Assembly: GCF_029193885.1 (NCBI RefSeq)
Contig: NZ_JARFVB010000007.1
Location: 1-64,000, forward strand
Reading direction: 5' to 3'
Length of the DNA stretch: 64,000 nucleotides
DNA from: Flagellimonas yonaguniensis
GTDB lineage: Bacteria; Bacteroidota; Bacteroidia; Flavobacteriales; Flavobacteriaceae
The notes beneath the pieces are model-generated. The model had not been told where the DNA came from. It saw nothing but the letters and a program-made list of their open reading frames with translations, and did not search any database. Shown here piece after piece: positions 36,101-46,900 of this stretch. Made by a program: the position numbers and the translations under genes. Numbering within the stretch: position 1 is the stretch's first letter; each line of letters starts with the position of its first letter.

Positions 36101-37356
36101 TTTACCACTATAATTTCATTGATATTCGTAGTGTATCTTGGAGAAAGGTGTTTTTGGCGCATCTTCCAAGTCCTCTCCAAATCTTGATTGGCGATTTTCA
36201 TTTTGTTGGTGCCATACTTGTTGTTGATTCCGTCCATAACCTGCATAAGTTTATGGTGTTTTGGATTTTCGGTCAGGAACAGGTCCAATTGCCGTTCATT
36301 GGTGGGGACCAGTCCCGATACGATCACTCCTGCCCTTTTGTATTTGATGCCTGGTTTAAAAAGTGAAACGGCTGCTTTAACTGCATAGTTGCTTATGGTC
36401 AAGCTTGAATCCGTAGCATAGGGCAAGGTAACAATAAGGCTACTTCTATCCTGTGGCTCATCTTTTTTATGTCTGTCGCTTCTCAAGAGCACCACTAGAT
36501 AATTGCAACTGCTTCCTTGGTTCCGCAATTTTTCGGCACAACTGGTCGCAAAGGTGGATATCCGTTCCTTGATATTTTCCATATCGGAATAGGTGCTTTC
36601 AAAGCTTCGTGTGGTCGCAATGGCTTTTTTGTCGCGGGTGTCGTCATCCAAATCCAATGTTGGTTTGCCCTCCAAATCTTTTTTTAGCCTAAGACCGATA
36701 ATGGCCATTTGTTTCCGTACCCATTCATCCTGTAATTGGGTAAAATCATAGGCTGTTTTTACATTTCTGGTCTGAAGTCGCTTCAGATTTCCCCGTCCTA
36801 TCCCCCATACACTCTCTATTTTTGTCCATTTCAATGCTTTTATCCGTCTCTCTTCGGATTGAACCACATACACGCCACCTGTTTTTGATTTCAGCTTTTT
36901 GGCGATTTTATTGGCGACCTTGGCCAATCCCTTTGTGGGTGCAATTCCTATACTGATGGGAATGCCAGTGCATTTTTGGACAGTCCGTTGGATTTCCCTG
37001 CCGTAAGCATCAAAATCATAATTCTTAAAACCATCAAACTTTAAAAAAGCCTCATCCACACTGTAGACCTCCATATCCGGAGTGAATGTACCGAGAATGT
37101 TCATCACTCTGGCACTCATATCCCCATACAGAGGGTAATTGGACGAAAATACCTTGATGCCATTCTCCTTACAGAATTGCCTATACTTAAATTCCGGGGC
37201 GCCCATGGGCAGCCCAAGTACCTTCGCTTCATCACTACGCGAGATAAAACAACCATCATTATTGGACAGGATCCCCATAGGAACATTATTGTACTGAGGT
37301 TGAAAGGCCCGCTCACACGAGGCATAGAAGTTATTGCAATCTACAAGGGCAAACAT
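36097..37356 (-). CDS. umuC: Y-family translesion DNA polymerase UmuC
   Basis: A 419-residue polymerase V catalytic subunit. Active-site motifs are MFALVDCNNFYASCERAFQP (first Asp) and EVYSVDEAFLKFD (Asp-Glu pair), with HhH-type DNA contacts at SVWGIGRGNLKRLQ and a little-finger domain C-terminal. It is the first gene of a umuC-umuD pair and is probably damage-inducible. A perfect 12-bp palindrome lies 50 bp upstream. Confidence 0.93.
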   Translation of the reverse strand: MFALVDCNNFYASCERAFQPQYNNVPMGILSNNDGCFISRSDEAKVLGLPMGAPEFKYRQFCKENGIKVFSSNYPLYGDMSARVMNILGTFTPDMEVYSVDEAFLKFDGFKNYDFDAYGREIQRTVQKCTGIPISIGIAPTKGLAKVANKIAKKLKSKTGGVYVVQSEERRIKALKWTKIESVWGIGRGNLKRLQTRNVKTAYDFTQLQDEWVRKQMAIIGLRLKKDLEGKPTLDLDDDTRDKKAIATTRSFESTYSDMENIKERISTFATSCAEKLRNQGSSCNYLVVLLRSDRHKKDEPQDRSSLIVTLPYATDSSLTISNYAVKAAVSLFKPGIKYKRAGVIVSGLVPTNERQLDLFLTENPKHHKLMQVMDGINNKYGTNKMKIANQDLERTWKMRQKHLSPRYTTNINEIIVVK

Positions 37357-37405
37357 GCTTTAAAATACTCGATTTTCACTAAATTACATAGGAAATCCAT
37401 TGTAA

Positions 37406-37417
37406 TTCAAATTTGAA
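37406..37417. promoter_or_regulatory. 12-bp palindrome upstream of umuC
   Basis: TTCAAATTTGAA is a perfect palindrome in the gap between divergent umuC and the FdhF-like gene. It may be an operator (damage response?) but no known Bacteroidota SOS box was matched. Confidence 0.3.
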
Positions 37418-37497
37418 CCAAAGGTAATCCCGTTCGGCGTGGAATTGCCCAAAGTGAGGAAAAATAATTATCCCGCACCAAAATCCTATATTAGAGC

Positions 37498-39804
37498 ATG
37501 GAAACAGAGATTAAGCGCAAGGTTTCCCTTACCGGGGACATCAAATTCACTGGACTGCGCCTAAAAGAACCCATGCATACTTCTGCGGGTCTTTTAGGAG
37601 TAAAGGAAGCATTACGGCACACTTTTAAGGAAATGGGCATTATGCGTTCCATGCGAACTCTTTTGGAAATGAACCAAGAGGATGGTTTTCGATGTCCCAG
37701 TTGTGCTTGGCCCGTTCCCGAACATCCATCAAAAATTGCAGAGTACTGCGAAAATGGGGCAAAAGCATTGGCTGATGAAGCCACTCTAGAACATGTTGAT
37801 GCCGATTTTTTTGCGGAACACTCCGTGGAGGAACTGTCCATGTTAAGTGATTTTGAGCTCAACAAATTAGGGCGTGTGGTTGAACCCATGGTTCTGCAGC
37901 CAAATAGTGTCCATTACGAACCTATAACATGGCAAGATGCCCTTGAATTGATTTCCGAAAAGTTGCACAATTTAAAAGACCCGAACGAGGCTATTTTTTA
38001 CACTTCGGGCCGATCGAGCAACGAGGCAGCATATCTCTACGGGATGTTCGCCCGTGCCTTTGGCACAAACAATATGCCCGATTGTTCCAATATGTGCCAC
38101 GAGTCATCTGGAGTGGCACTTTCAGAAACGTTGGGTATTGGGAAGGGTTCCGTAAAACTGGACGATCTCTATGGAGCGGAAGTTATTCTGGTGGTGGGAC
38201 AAAATCCTGGCACCAATCATCCAAGAATGCTATCGGCCTTGGAAAAATGCAAAAAGAATGGCGGGAAGATCATCAGTATAAATCCATTGGCCGAAACGGG
38301 ATTGGTCAATTTTAAAAACCCGCAAAGTATTTCGGACATGTTGGGGAACGGACAACCGATTGCCGACATCCATTTACCGGTAAAAATCAATGAGGATATC
38401 GCCTTGGCCAAATTGATCTTGAAAAAGCTAGTTGCACTCGATGCCAAAAACAACAATGTCCTTGACCATGAATTCATTGTGGAATATGTCGATGGTTATG
38501 ATGATCTGTTGAAAGACCTTGATCACTACGACATGGAAAGCCTTCAACGCAGAAGTGGGGTGTACATGCGAAAAATAGACAAGGTAGTGGAATTATTGGC
38601 TGAAAACTCCAAAATTGTGATCTGCTGGGCCATGGGAATTACCCAACATAAAAATGCAGTGGAGTGCATCAAGGAATATGTGAATATTTTGTTGCTCAAG
38701 GGAGCCGTAGGAAAACCCTTTGCTGGGACTTGTCCTGTGCGGGGCCATAGCAATGTACAGGGAGATCGCTCGGTGGGCATCATGCACTACGTGAACAAAA
38801 CCTTGAACGAGAATATCCAGAAGCATCTCAATTTTGACCCTCCCACCGAAAAAGGGTATGATACGGTGGAGGCCATCGAGGCCATGCACGAGGAAAAAGC
38901 CAAGGTTTTTGTTTGTTTGGGCGGTAATTTTTTGATGGCTGCCTCAGATACCCAATACACGGCCGAAGCCATTCAAAATTGTGATTTGACCGTACAAATC
39001 AGCACCAAACTGAATCGAAGTCATTTGGTAACGGGCAAAACTGCATTGTTGTTACCCACTTTCGGGCGTTCCGAAAAAGATGAAAAGAACGGCGAGCTCC
39101 AATTTTTGACCATGGAAAGCAGTACGGGCAAGGTTAGACAGAGCAAAGGCCTATTACAACCGGCTTCGGAACACATTAAAAGTGAACCTGAAATCATTGC
39201 TCTTTTGGCACACACTTATTTTCGAGGCAACCACTCCATGAATTGGTATGAGTTGGGCCAGGATTACAACCTCATCCGAAAATTGATAGACAAAACAGTG
39301 AAGGGATTCGAAAATACCAGCGAACAATCCAAAGGGTTTGGATATTACCTGCCCAATAATGTTCGTAATCGTGATTTTAGGATGCTTCCCAACGGAATGG
39401 CACAATTGTCCATTACCTCGTTGCCCGACCATCAATTGGAACCCGATGAGTTATTATTGATGACCATTCGCTCGCATGACCAATTCAACACCACCATTTA
39501 TGGGTTGAATGATAGGTATCGTGGCATCCATAACGAACGGCGTGTGGTTTTTATGAATGAAGAGGATATGGTTGAAAAAGGACTGTCACAACTGGATGTC
39601 ATCAATCTACACAGCAATTATGATGGTATCCGAAGAATGGCAGAAAAATTCTTGGTAGTGACCTACGAAATACCAAAGGGAAACCTGGCCGCATATTTTC
39701 CTGAGACCAATATGTTGGTGCCCCACAATCATTTTGCGGACAAGAGCCAGACGCCCATTAGCAAATCCATTAAGGTAAGCGTGGAGAAAATTCCTCGAAC
39801 TTGA
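37498..39804 (+). CDS. FdhF/YdeP-family molybdopterin oxidoreductase
   Basis: A 768-residue Mo-bis-MGD enzyme of the FdhF/YdeP type. It has CPSCAWP (residues about 62-68), EAIFYTSGRSSNEAA, CHESSGVALSETLG, and WAMGITQHKNAVE, then the C-terminal dinucleotide-binding domain (MTIRSHDQFNTTIYGLNDRY). A four-Cys FeS motif of true formate dehydrogenases is not obvious, so formate as substrate is doubtful. YdeP relatives are linked to acid resistance. No accessory subunit lies beside it. Confidence 0.85.
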   Translation: METEIKRKVSLTGDIKFTGLRLKEPMHTSAGLLGVKEALRHTFKEMGIMRSMRTLLEMNQEDGFRCPSCAWPVPEHPSKIAEYCENGAKALADEATLEHVDADFFAEHSVEELSMLSDFELNKLGRVVEPMVLQPNSVHYEPITWQDALELISEKLHNLKDPNEAIFYTSGRSSNEAAYLYGMFARAFGTNNMPDCSNMCHESSGVALSETLGIGKGSVKLDDLYGAEVILVVGQNPGTNHPRMLSALEKCKKNGGKIISINPLAETGLVNFKNPQSISDMLGNGQPIADIHLPVKINEDIALAKLILKKLVALDAKNNNVLDHEFIVEYVDGYDDLLKDLDHYDMESLQRRSGVYMRKIDKVVELLAENSKIVICWAMGITQHKNAVECIKEYVNILLLKGAVGKPFAGTCPVRGHSNVQGDRSVGIMHYVNKTLNENIQKHLNFDPPTEKGYDTVEAIEAMHEEKAKVFVCLGGNFLMAASDTQYTAEAIQNCDLTVQISTKLNRSHLVTGKTALLLPTFGRSEKDEKNGELQFLTMESSTGKVRQSKGLLQPASEHIKSEPEIIALLAHTYFRGNHSMNWYELGQDYNLIRKLIDKTVKGFENTSEQSKGFGYYLPNNVRNRDFRMLPNGMAQLSITSLPDHQLEPDELLLMTIRSHDQFNTTIYGLNDRYRGIHNERRVVFMNEEDMVEKGLSQLDVINLHSNYDGIRRMAEKFLVVTYEIPKGNLAAYFPETNMLVPHNHFADKSQTPISKSIKVSVEKIPRT

Positions 39805-40983
39805 TTATTTGAACGCAGGGATTCCCGTAATATCAGCACCTGTGATCAATAAGTGAATATCGTGAGTGCCTTCGTAGGTAATCACACTTTCGAGATTCAT
39901 CATGTGGCGCATAATGCTGTATTCTCCTGTGATGCCCATTCCACCCAACATTTGTCGTGCTTCGCGGGCAATTTTGATGGCCATTTCCACATTGTTCCGT
40001 TTGGCCATGGAAATCTGTGCGGTTGATGCCTTGCCCTCGTTCTTTAACTGTCCCAAACGAAAAGCCAATAACTGGGCCTTGGTGATTTCCGTGATCATTT
40101 CGGCCAATTTCTTTTGCTGAAGCTGGTATGCGGCAATGGGCTTCCCAAATTGGACACGCTCTTTGGCATAACGAAGTGCGGTATCATAGCAATCCATGGC
40201 GGCTCCAATAGCTCCCCATGCAATACCGTAGCGGGCGGAATCCAAACAACCAAGTGGTGCTCCGAGTCCGCTTTTACCAGGCAAAAGGTTTTCTTTGGGC
40301 ACTTTTACATCATCAAAAATAAGTTCACCCGTAGCCGACGCCCTCAACGACCATTTATTGTGGGTCTCTGGAGTGGAAAAGCCTTCCATTCCACGTTCCA
40401 CGATAAGTCCATGGATTCTACCTTCTTCATTTTTGGCCCAAACAACGGCCACATCTGCAAATGGTGAGTTGGAAATCCACAATTTGGCGCCGTTCAATAT
40501 GTAATGGTCACCAGCGTCCTTGAACTTGGTCTCCATACCTCCGGGGTTGGAGCCATGGTTGGGTTCTGTAAGTCCAAAACAGCCCATCCACTCCCCCATT
40601 GCCAACTTGGGCAGATATTTTTTGCGCTGTTCTTCGGTTCCGTAAGCAAATATGGGATACATCACCAAAGAAGACTGTACGGAAGCGGTAGAGCGAACGC
40701 CACTATCGCCACGCTCGATCTCTTGCATGATCAACCCATAGCTGATTTGATCCAAGCCTGCCCCTCCATATTCTTCGGGAATGTAGGGGCCAAAAGCACC
40801 GATTTCGGCCAATCCTCCAATAATCTGTTCAGGGAACTCTGCCTTTTGGGCATATTCCTCAATAATTGGGGATATATCCCGCTTTACCCATTGGCGGGCA
40901 GCATCACGAACCAGTTTATGTTCCTCGGAAAGTAAATCATCAAGGTTGTAGTAATCTGGGGCTTCAAATAAGTCGGGCTTCAT
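39805..40983 (-). CDS. Acyl-CoA dehydrogenase (glutaryl-CoA dehydrogenase type)
   Basis: A 392-residue FAD enzyme. FAD and substrate motifs are FGLTEPNHGSNPGGMETK, WISNSPFADV and RQMLGGMGITGEY, and the catalytic Glu lies in VITYEGTHDIHLL. The overall sequence is closest to GcdH (glutaryl-CoA to crotonyl-CoA plus CO2), which would act in lysine or tryptophan breakdown. It converges immediately with the FdhF-like gene. Confidence 0.88.
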   Translation of the reverse strand: MKPDLFEAPDYYNLDDLLSEEHKLVRDAARQWVKRDISPIIEEYAQKAEFPEQIIGGLAEIGAFGPYIPEEYGGAGLDQISYGLIMQEIERGDSGVRSTASVQSSLVMYPIFAYGTEEQRKKYLPKLAMGEWMGCFGLTEPNHGSNPGGMETKFKDAGDHYILNGAKLWISNSPFADVAVVWAKNEEGRIHGLIVERGMEGFSTPETHNKWSLRASATGELIFDDVKVPKENLLPGKSGLGAPLGCLDSARYGIAWGAIGAAMDCYDTALRYAKERVQFGKPIAAYQLQQKKLAEMITEITKAQLLAFRLGQLKNEGKASTAQISMAKRNNVEMAIKIAREARQMLGGMGITGEYSIMRHMMNLESVITYEGTHDIHLLITGADITGIPAFK

Positions 40984-41027
40984 CTATATTTAATTTTAAG
41001 TAAATATAACATTTCATTCGTGTATTG

Positions 41028-41738
41028 TTACATTTTTAAATAAAATGCTTGGGTCAATTTGATGTATTCCTTAGTGTATTGATGTCGACCTTCTTCGATT
41101 ACCAATGAATCAATATATGGTTCGCTATCATGGAAGCTGAATTCCATCAAACTCCTTTTAAAATCGGCATTGGGATTTCCCTTGACCCTCGTAATTCGAT
41201 TGGGGAATAAATCAACGCTTTTAGCTAGGTGAACAAAGTACGCTTCTTCTTTATAAGGGATGATCACAGCAAAATTCCCACTTTTGGTCAAAAACTTGGA
41301 TACACCATGGACCAATTCATCAAACGGCAACGAACTGCTCTGCCTTGCCTTATCTCTAGATTGATCGCCACTCGGAACATCTTCGGCATAGAATGGTGGA
41401 TTGGAAACAATCAAATCGTACTTATCATCCATTTCATCCACAAATTCATCAAACCCCGCATGGTAACAGAACAGTCTGTCTGCCCAAGGCGAAGCTTCAA
41501 AATTGGTAACACATTGCTCATGGGCACCATCATCCAACTCAATGGCATCAATGGTTTCCGCCAACGAACGTTGAGCGAGTTGCAAAGCAATGAGTCCCGT
41601 TCCCGATCCAATATCCAAAATGGATTCGGGTTGTTTTTCCAACGAGGCCCAAGCTCCCAATAAAACACCATCGGTGCCTACCTTCATGGCACATTGGTCT
41701 TGATGAACGGTAAATTCCTTGAATTTGAAAGGTTTCAT
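41028..41738 (-). CDS. trmN: tRNA1(Val) A37 N6-methyltransferase (YfiC type)
   Basis: A 236-residue SAM-dependent methyltransferase. SAM-binding motif I is LDIGSGTGLIALQLAQR and the catalytic N6-adenine motif is IVSNPPFY. The N-terminus FKFKEFTVHQDQCAMKVGTDG is typical of the YfiC/TrmN6 family, which modifies adenosine 37 of tRNA1(Val). Confidence 0.9.
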   Translation of the reverse strand: MKPFKFKEFTVHQDQCAMKVGTDGVLLGAWASLEKQPESILDIGSGTGLIALQLAQRSLAETIDAIELDDGAHEQCVTNFEASPWADRLFCYHAGFDEFVDEMDDKYDLIVSNPPFYAEDVPSGDQSRDKARQSSSLPFDELVHGVSKFLTKSGNFAVIIPYKEEAYFVHLAKSVDLFPNRITRVKGNPNADFKRSLMEFSFHDSEPYIDSLVIEEGRHQYTKEYIKLTQAFYLKM

Positions 41739-41926
41739 TACCTCAAAGATACGTTAATGATGTGTACTTGATTTACGGACATCAATTCAAATAGGGCATT
41801 CATTAACTGAGATAGGGCATTCGTGAATTCATAGGGTAATTACTCGAGTGATTGTGGTTATTTCGGCAACAATTTACGGGGAAGAGCCCCAATAAAATCA
41901 TTACCAAATTATCTAAACTTATGATT

Positions 41927-42493
41927 ATGAAAAAAATCTTTTTTGCATTCCTACTTATGCTTGCTGTGGTTCAAGTATCCCAAGCTCAAGAGCAAGGTAA
42001 ATTCCGTGTTGGATTGGATTTAGGGTATACTATGCCCGATGGGGGTGGCGGTGTTCTCATCGCAGTGGAGCCAAAATACAATATTGCCGACAATATGAAT
42101 ATTGGTTTGCGCTTTGAGTCCGCAGCGATGGCTAAAAACGTAACTGATTCGGGATTGACCGTTGAAGCAGATATAGCAGCAAGTGCATCCTATCTAGGAA
42201 CTTTTGATTACTATTTTCACAATGGGTCGTCTTCTTTTGCTCCATTTTTTGGAGCTGGAGCTGGATATAGCACTTTAGCTAATCTTAGCTTCGAAGATTT
42301 TGATGATGCAGAAGCAGAAGTAGATGGAAAGTTTGGAGGACTGGTCCGAGCAGGCTTTGAGGCAGGTAAATTTAGGATGGCGGCAAGCTACAATCTAATC
42401 GGAAAATCTGAGATTGAAGGAGCAGAAATCAAAAACTCCTACTTAGGCATATCATTAGGATTTTACCTAGGTGGCGGCAAGTGGAAAAAATAA
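41927..42493 (+). CDS. Small outer membrane beta-barrel protein
   Basis: About 188 residues with a signal peptide (MKKIFFAFLLMLAVVQVSQAQ). The rest is an OmpA/OmpW-like beta-barrel with alternating strands (FRVGLDLGYTMPDGGGGV, PFFGAGAGYSTLANLSFEDF) and a terminal strand LGISLGFYLGGG. The longer reading from 41852 lacks support, as the signal peptide fixes the start at MKKIFF (or MIMKKI 6 nt earlier). Function unknown. Confidence 0.8.
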   Translation: MKKIFFAFLLMLAVVQVSQAQEQGKFRVGLDLGYTMPDGGGGVLIAVEPKYNIADNMNIGLRFESAAMAKNVTDSGLTVEADIAASASYLGTFDYYFHNGSSSFAPFFGAGAGYSTLANLSFEDFDDAEAEVDGKFGGLVRAGFEAGKFRMAASYNLIGKSEIEGAEIKNSYLGISLGFYLGGGKWKK

Positions 42494-42520
42494 AATTTCG
42501 TCTAGTTTTGTTAAGTGAAT

Positions 42521-42549
42521 AGGGGGGCATTGATTTGCCTCCTTTTTTT
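42521..42549 (+). terminator. Terminator of the beta-barrel gene
   Basis: A G-rich arm, AGGGGGGCA, pairs with TGCCTCCT across a short loop (one mismatch) and is followed by seven T. Confidence 0.75.
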
Positions 42550-42552
42550 GTC

Positions 42553-43080
42553 TTAACCTAGATAAAGGTCCACCAATCCCTCGGGTGTCTTTACGTGGAT
42601 GGTTTTGTTTTCCCTGTCCACTTTGGTAATAATATCATCGCTGATGGGAATCAGCAGTTCCTTGTCTCCTTTCTTTATTTCGAACAAATCTTGGGAAGCA
42701 CTATCGTTTACGGATTCAACAATGCCTATATTACCATGAACTTCATCCAAAATGGTAAAACCGATGACTTCATGATAATAGAATTTATTGCCTTTAAGCG
42801 GGGGCAACATGGTCAATGGCAAATAAAGTTCTGAACCGATGAGTTTATCTGCGGAGGGTTCATCCTTTACCTCTTCAAAATCGATGCGGAGCAGATTAGA
42901 TTTGTGCAATCGGCACCTATCAATAAAAAATGGAATCAGGTTGTTTCCGAATGAAACAAGCACTGATTCCATATTTTCGTAGATATCTGGCTCATCGGTG
43001 TCCAACTTGACCAACACCTCGCCCTTAAAACTATATTTTGAAACGACTTTGCCCAGGTAGAAACAGTCTTCCTTACGCAT
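42553..43080 (-). CDS. rimM: Ribosome maturation factor RimM
   Basis: A 175-residue RimM: N-terminal barrel (CFYLGKVVSKYSFKGEVLVK) and C-terminal PRC-barrel (KFYYHEVIGFTILDEVHGNI, LLIPISDDIITKVDRENKTI). It binds ribosomal protein S19 and helps process 16S rRNA in the 30S head. It follows rpsP by 12 bp on the same strand, the usual pairing. Confidence 0.95.
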   Translation of the reverse strand: MRKEDCFYLGKVVSKYSFKGEVLVKLDTDEPDIYENMESVLVSFGNNLIPFFIDRCRLHKSNLLRIDFEEVKDEPSADKLIGSELYLPLTMLPPLKGNKFYYHEVIGFTILDEVHGNIGIVESVNDSASQDLFEIKKGDKELLIPISDDIITKVDRENKTIHVKTPEGLVDLYLG

Positions 43081-43092
43081 CGTCCTACGTTT

Positions 43093-43662
43093 CTATTCTT
43101 CTTCTTTGGCAGCTTCTTCAGCAGCAGGAGCCTCTTCGGCTGGTGCTTCTGCAGTAGTGTCCTCAGTTGCAGCTTCAGCAGTTTCTTCGGCAGCCTCCTC
43201 AGCTACTTCCTCTTCAGGTAGTGCAGCAGCGGCCCTCTTGGCGCTTACTTCCTTCTCAGCTTCCAATGCTTTTGCTCTAGCTTCTGCTTCTGCTTTGCTC
43301 AAACCATCCCTTTTGGCTTGGACTTTTTGTTCTTTCTCTTCCAACCAAGCGTTGAATTTTTCCTCAGCTTGCTCTTCGGTCAATGCCCCTTTACGGACAC
43401 CGCCTGCCAAGTGGTGCTTCATCATCACACCTTTGTAAGAAAGAATTGCTCTAGCTGTATCGGTTGGTTGTGCACCATTCTGTAACCATTTTACAGAACC
43501 GTCAATATCAAGATTGATTGTGGCTGGATTGGTGTTTGGGTTATAAGTACCCAATTTTTCCAAAAATTTACCATCTCTTTTTGCTCTGGAATCTGCGGCA
43601 ACCACCCAATAAAATGGTTTACCTTTTTTACCGTGTCTTTGAAGTCTAATTTTAACTGGCAT
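43093..43662 (-). CDS. rpsP: 30S ribosomal protein S16 with Ala/Glu-rich tail
   Basis: A 189-residue protein. Residues 1-80 are the S16 domain (MPVKIRLQRHGKKGKPFYWV, RDGKFLEKLGTYNP, NGAQPTDTAR). The remainder is a charged helical linker followed by a low-complexity Ala/Glu tail (EEVAEEAAEETAEA). Such extensions are common in Bacteroidota S16. A clear promoter lies upstream. Confidence 0.96.
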   Translation of the reverse strand: MPVKIRLQRHGKKGKPFYWVVAADSRAKRDGKFLEKLGTYNPNTNPATINLDIDGSVKWLQNGAQPTDTARAILSYKGVMMKHHLAGGVRKGALTEEQAEEKFNAWLEEKEQKVQAKRDGLSKAEAEARAKALEAEKEVSAKRAAAALPEEEVAEEAAEETAEAATEDTTAEAPAEEAPAAEEAAKEEE

Positions 43663-43767
43663 ATCACATTAATTTGTAGGGTGCCCGACCCTGGTTATTA
43701 ATTCTTTTATTTTTCAAATGTCATTTCCAAGAAATCGGAAATCAACTGCTTGTCTCTTAAGCGGGTG

Positions 43768-43797
43768 CAAATATAGTTCAATTCTTTCAACCTACAA
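43768..43797 (-). promoter_or_regulatory. rpsP-rimM promoter
   Basis: On the minus strand TTG (43797-43795), a 19-bp spacer and TATATTTG (43775-43768) match the Bacteroidota consensus closely, about 100 bp upstream of rpsP. Confidence 0.75.
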
Positions 43798-43907
43798 CTC
43801 TCCGATAGGATTTTTATTGGTTGATAAATCGTAAAAACTCTTTTTTACCAGTTCTTTGTTCTTCCGTACTTTTATTCATTCTTTTTTTTGACCGAGACAG
43901 ATAGCCT

Positions 43908-46900
43908 ATGTATTTGATTTTTGATACGGAAACCACTGGTTTGCCCAAGCGCTGGGATGCACCGATTACCGATACCGACAACTGGCCAAGATGCGTTCAG
44001 ATTGCGTGGCAATTGCATGACGAACTCGGTAATTTGATGGAGCATCAGGATTTTTTGATAAAACCCGAAGGGTTCAACGTACCGTACGAGGCTGAACAGA
44101 TACATGGTATATCAACGGCCTTGGCCGAAGAACAAGGGGTTCCATTAGATCAGGTTCTTGAAGCTTTTAATAAAGCAATGGAACAAGCCAAATTCATTGT
44201 CGGGCAAAATGTGGGGTTCGATGTCAATATAATGGGTTGCGAGTTTCATCGCGGGAATATGGAAAGTCCACTGACAGAACTCCCGGTTCTCGACACCTGT
44301 ACCGAACATACGGCCGAATTATGTAAAATACCCGGAGGTCGTGGTGGCAAATTCAAGTTGCCCACCTTGACAGAACTCCACGAGTTTCTGTTCGGCGAAC
44401 CCTTTGCCGAAGCCCACAACGCAACGGCCGATGTGGAAGCCACTACACGCTGTTTTTTGGAATTGGTCCGTAAAAAGCAATACAGCTATCAAGAACTGGA
44501 TGTTCAGCCCGATTATTTTGAGCGTTTCTCAGAGGCCAATCCCCACGAGATAGCGCTTATCGGTTTAAAGCACATCAACCTAAAGGCCGCATCAAAAGAA
44601 ATTGCCGATGCCCTATGGGCGGGAGATACAGGCGGAGTTTCCGACGAGGAAATCAAAGAGAATGTGGAGACCCTGGAAGATCAGCCTTTTGTGCATCTTC
44701 ACAACCACTCCCAGTTTTCGGTACTTCAGTCCACTATCAACATAAAGGATTTGGTCAAGGCCACTGCTAAAAACGGGATGCCAGCGGTTGCACTGACCGA
44801 CCATGCCAATATGATGGGCGCTTTTCACTTTGTGAAAGAAATCATGGGTCACAATAAAGCGGTAAAGGCCAAAAACGAGGAACTTATCGCCAATGGCGAA
44901 CAACCTACAGAAAAAGAAATCACACCGATTGTTGGTTGTGAATTTTTTGTTTGTGAAGACCATACCTATAAAAACGTAAAGGACTACGGACATCAAATCG
45001 TGCTCTTGGCCAAAAACAAAAAAGGATACCACAATTTGGCCAAAATGTCCTCCATTGCTTACACGGATGGCTTTTACTATGTTCCCAGAATCGACAAAAA
45101 GGTGATTGAGCAATACAAGGAAGATGTAATTGCCCTTACCGGTAACTTATATGGCGAAGTCCCCAACAAAATTTTGAACGTTGGCGAGAATCAGGCCAAA
45201 GAAGCCCTTTTATGGTGGAAAGAGCAATTTGGCGATGATTTTTACATCGAAATCATGCGCCACGGGCAAGAGGACGAAGATCGGGTAAACCAGGTATTGG
45301 TACGAATGGCCAAAGACCATAATGTAAAACTAGTCGCCACCAACAATACTTATTATTGCGATAAAAAAGATGCTGAGGCACACGATATTCTATTGTGTGT
45401 GAAAGACGGGGAAAAGCAATCCACTCCAATAGGTAGGGGCCGTGGCTATCGTTATGGTTTGCCCAACCAAGAGTATTACTTCAAGTCTTCCGACGAGATG
45501 AAGGAACTCTTCAAGGATTTGCCAGAAGCCATTTTGAACATCAAGGATATCGTGGACAAAATCGAACCCTACGACCTTGCAAGCGATATTTTGCTGCCTA
45601 AATTCAGTATTCCAGAAGAATTCAAGGACCCAGAAGATGAAGTGGATGGTGGCAACCGAGGCGAGAACGCTTACCTAAGACATATTACCTACAAAGGGGC
45701 CGAAAAGCGATACGGAGAGCTTACGGATGAAATTAGGGAGCGGATAGATTTTGAATTGGAGATTATTAAAAACTCAGGATACCCAGGATACTTTTTGATC
45801 GTGGAGGACTTTATCCGCGAAGCACGGAATATGGATGTATCCGTAGGTCCGGGACGGGGTTCTGCTGCAGGATCGGTGGTAGCGTACTGTTTGACGATTA
45901 CCAACATCGACCCCATGAAGTACGATTTACTTTTTGAGCGGTTCCTAAATCCGGATAGGGTTTCCATGCCCGATATTGATATTGATTTTGATGACGAAGG
46001 CCGTAGCCGCGTGATGGATTACGTAATCAACAAGTACGGGGCCAACCAAGTGGCACAGATCATTACTTATGGTACCATGGCGGCTAAATCGTCCATTCGG
46101 GACACTGCGCGTGTTTTGGATTTGCCCCTGGGCGATGCCGACCGTATTGCCAAGTTGATTCCAAACATGTCCAAGCTCAATAAAATATTTGGGGTTGAAG
46201 AAGCTGATCTAAAAAAGAAATTTCGTTCCGAAGAACTGGAAAAGGTCCATGAACTTCTCAATATCGCCGAAACGGATGATTTGGAAGGGCAAACCTTGAA
46301 GATGGCCCGGGTCCTAGAAGGTTCGTTGAGAAACACGGGAATCCATGCCTGTGGGGTGATCATTACTCCAGATGACATTACCAACTTCGTTCCCGTATCC
46401 GTAGCCAAGGATTCGGATTTATACGTTACCCAGTTCGACAACTCCGTAGTGGAGAGTGCTGGACTATTGAAAATGGATTTTTTGGGATTGAAAACCTTGA
46501 CCTTGATCAAGGATACCGTGAAAATTGTAAAGGCCAGAACAGGAATAGAGTTAGTGCCTGATGATTTCCCACTGGACGATGAAAAAACGTATGAGCTTTT
46601 CCAACGAGGGGAAACAGTAGGGGTGTTCCAATACGAATCCCCTGGGATGCAAAAGCACATGAAAAACCTGAAACCTACGGTTTTTGATGACCTCATCGCC
46701 ATGAATGCCCTGTACAGGCCCGGCCCCATGGAATACATCCCCAGCTTTATTGCCCGTAAACACGGTGATGAGGAAATCACTTATGACCTTCCGGACATGG
46801 AAGAATACCTCAAAGAAACCTACGGGATCACGGTATACCAAGAGCAGGTAATGTTACTCTCACAAAAACTGGCCGGGTTCTCCAAAGGTGATGCGGATGT

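Noticed and set aside
37498-39804. Formate dehydrogenase
   Set aside because: The four-Cys iron-sulfur motif and partner subunits of true formate dehydrogenases are not seen; it is called FdhF/YdeP-like only.
41852-41926. N-terminal extension of the beta-barrel protein
   Set aside because: A proper signal peptide starts at MKKIFF; the extension would destroy export.
43106-43438. Ala/Ser-rich plus-strand ORF
   Set aside because: Antisense of the low-complexity Ala/Glu tail of rpsP.
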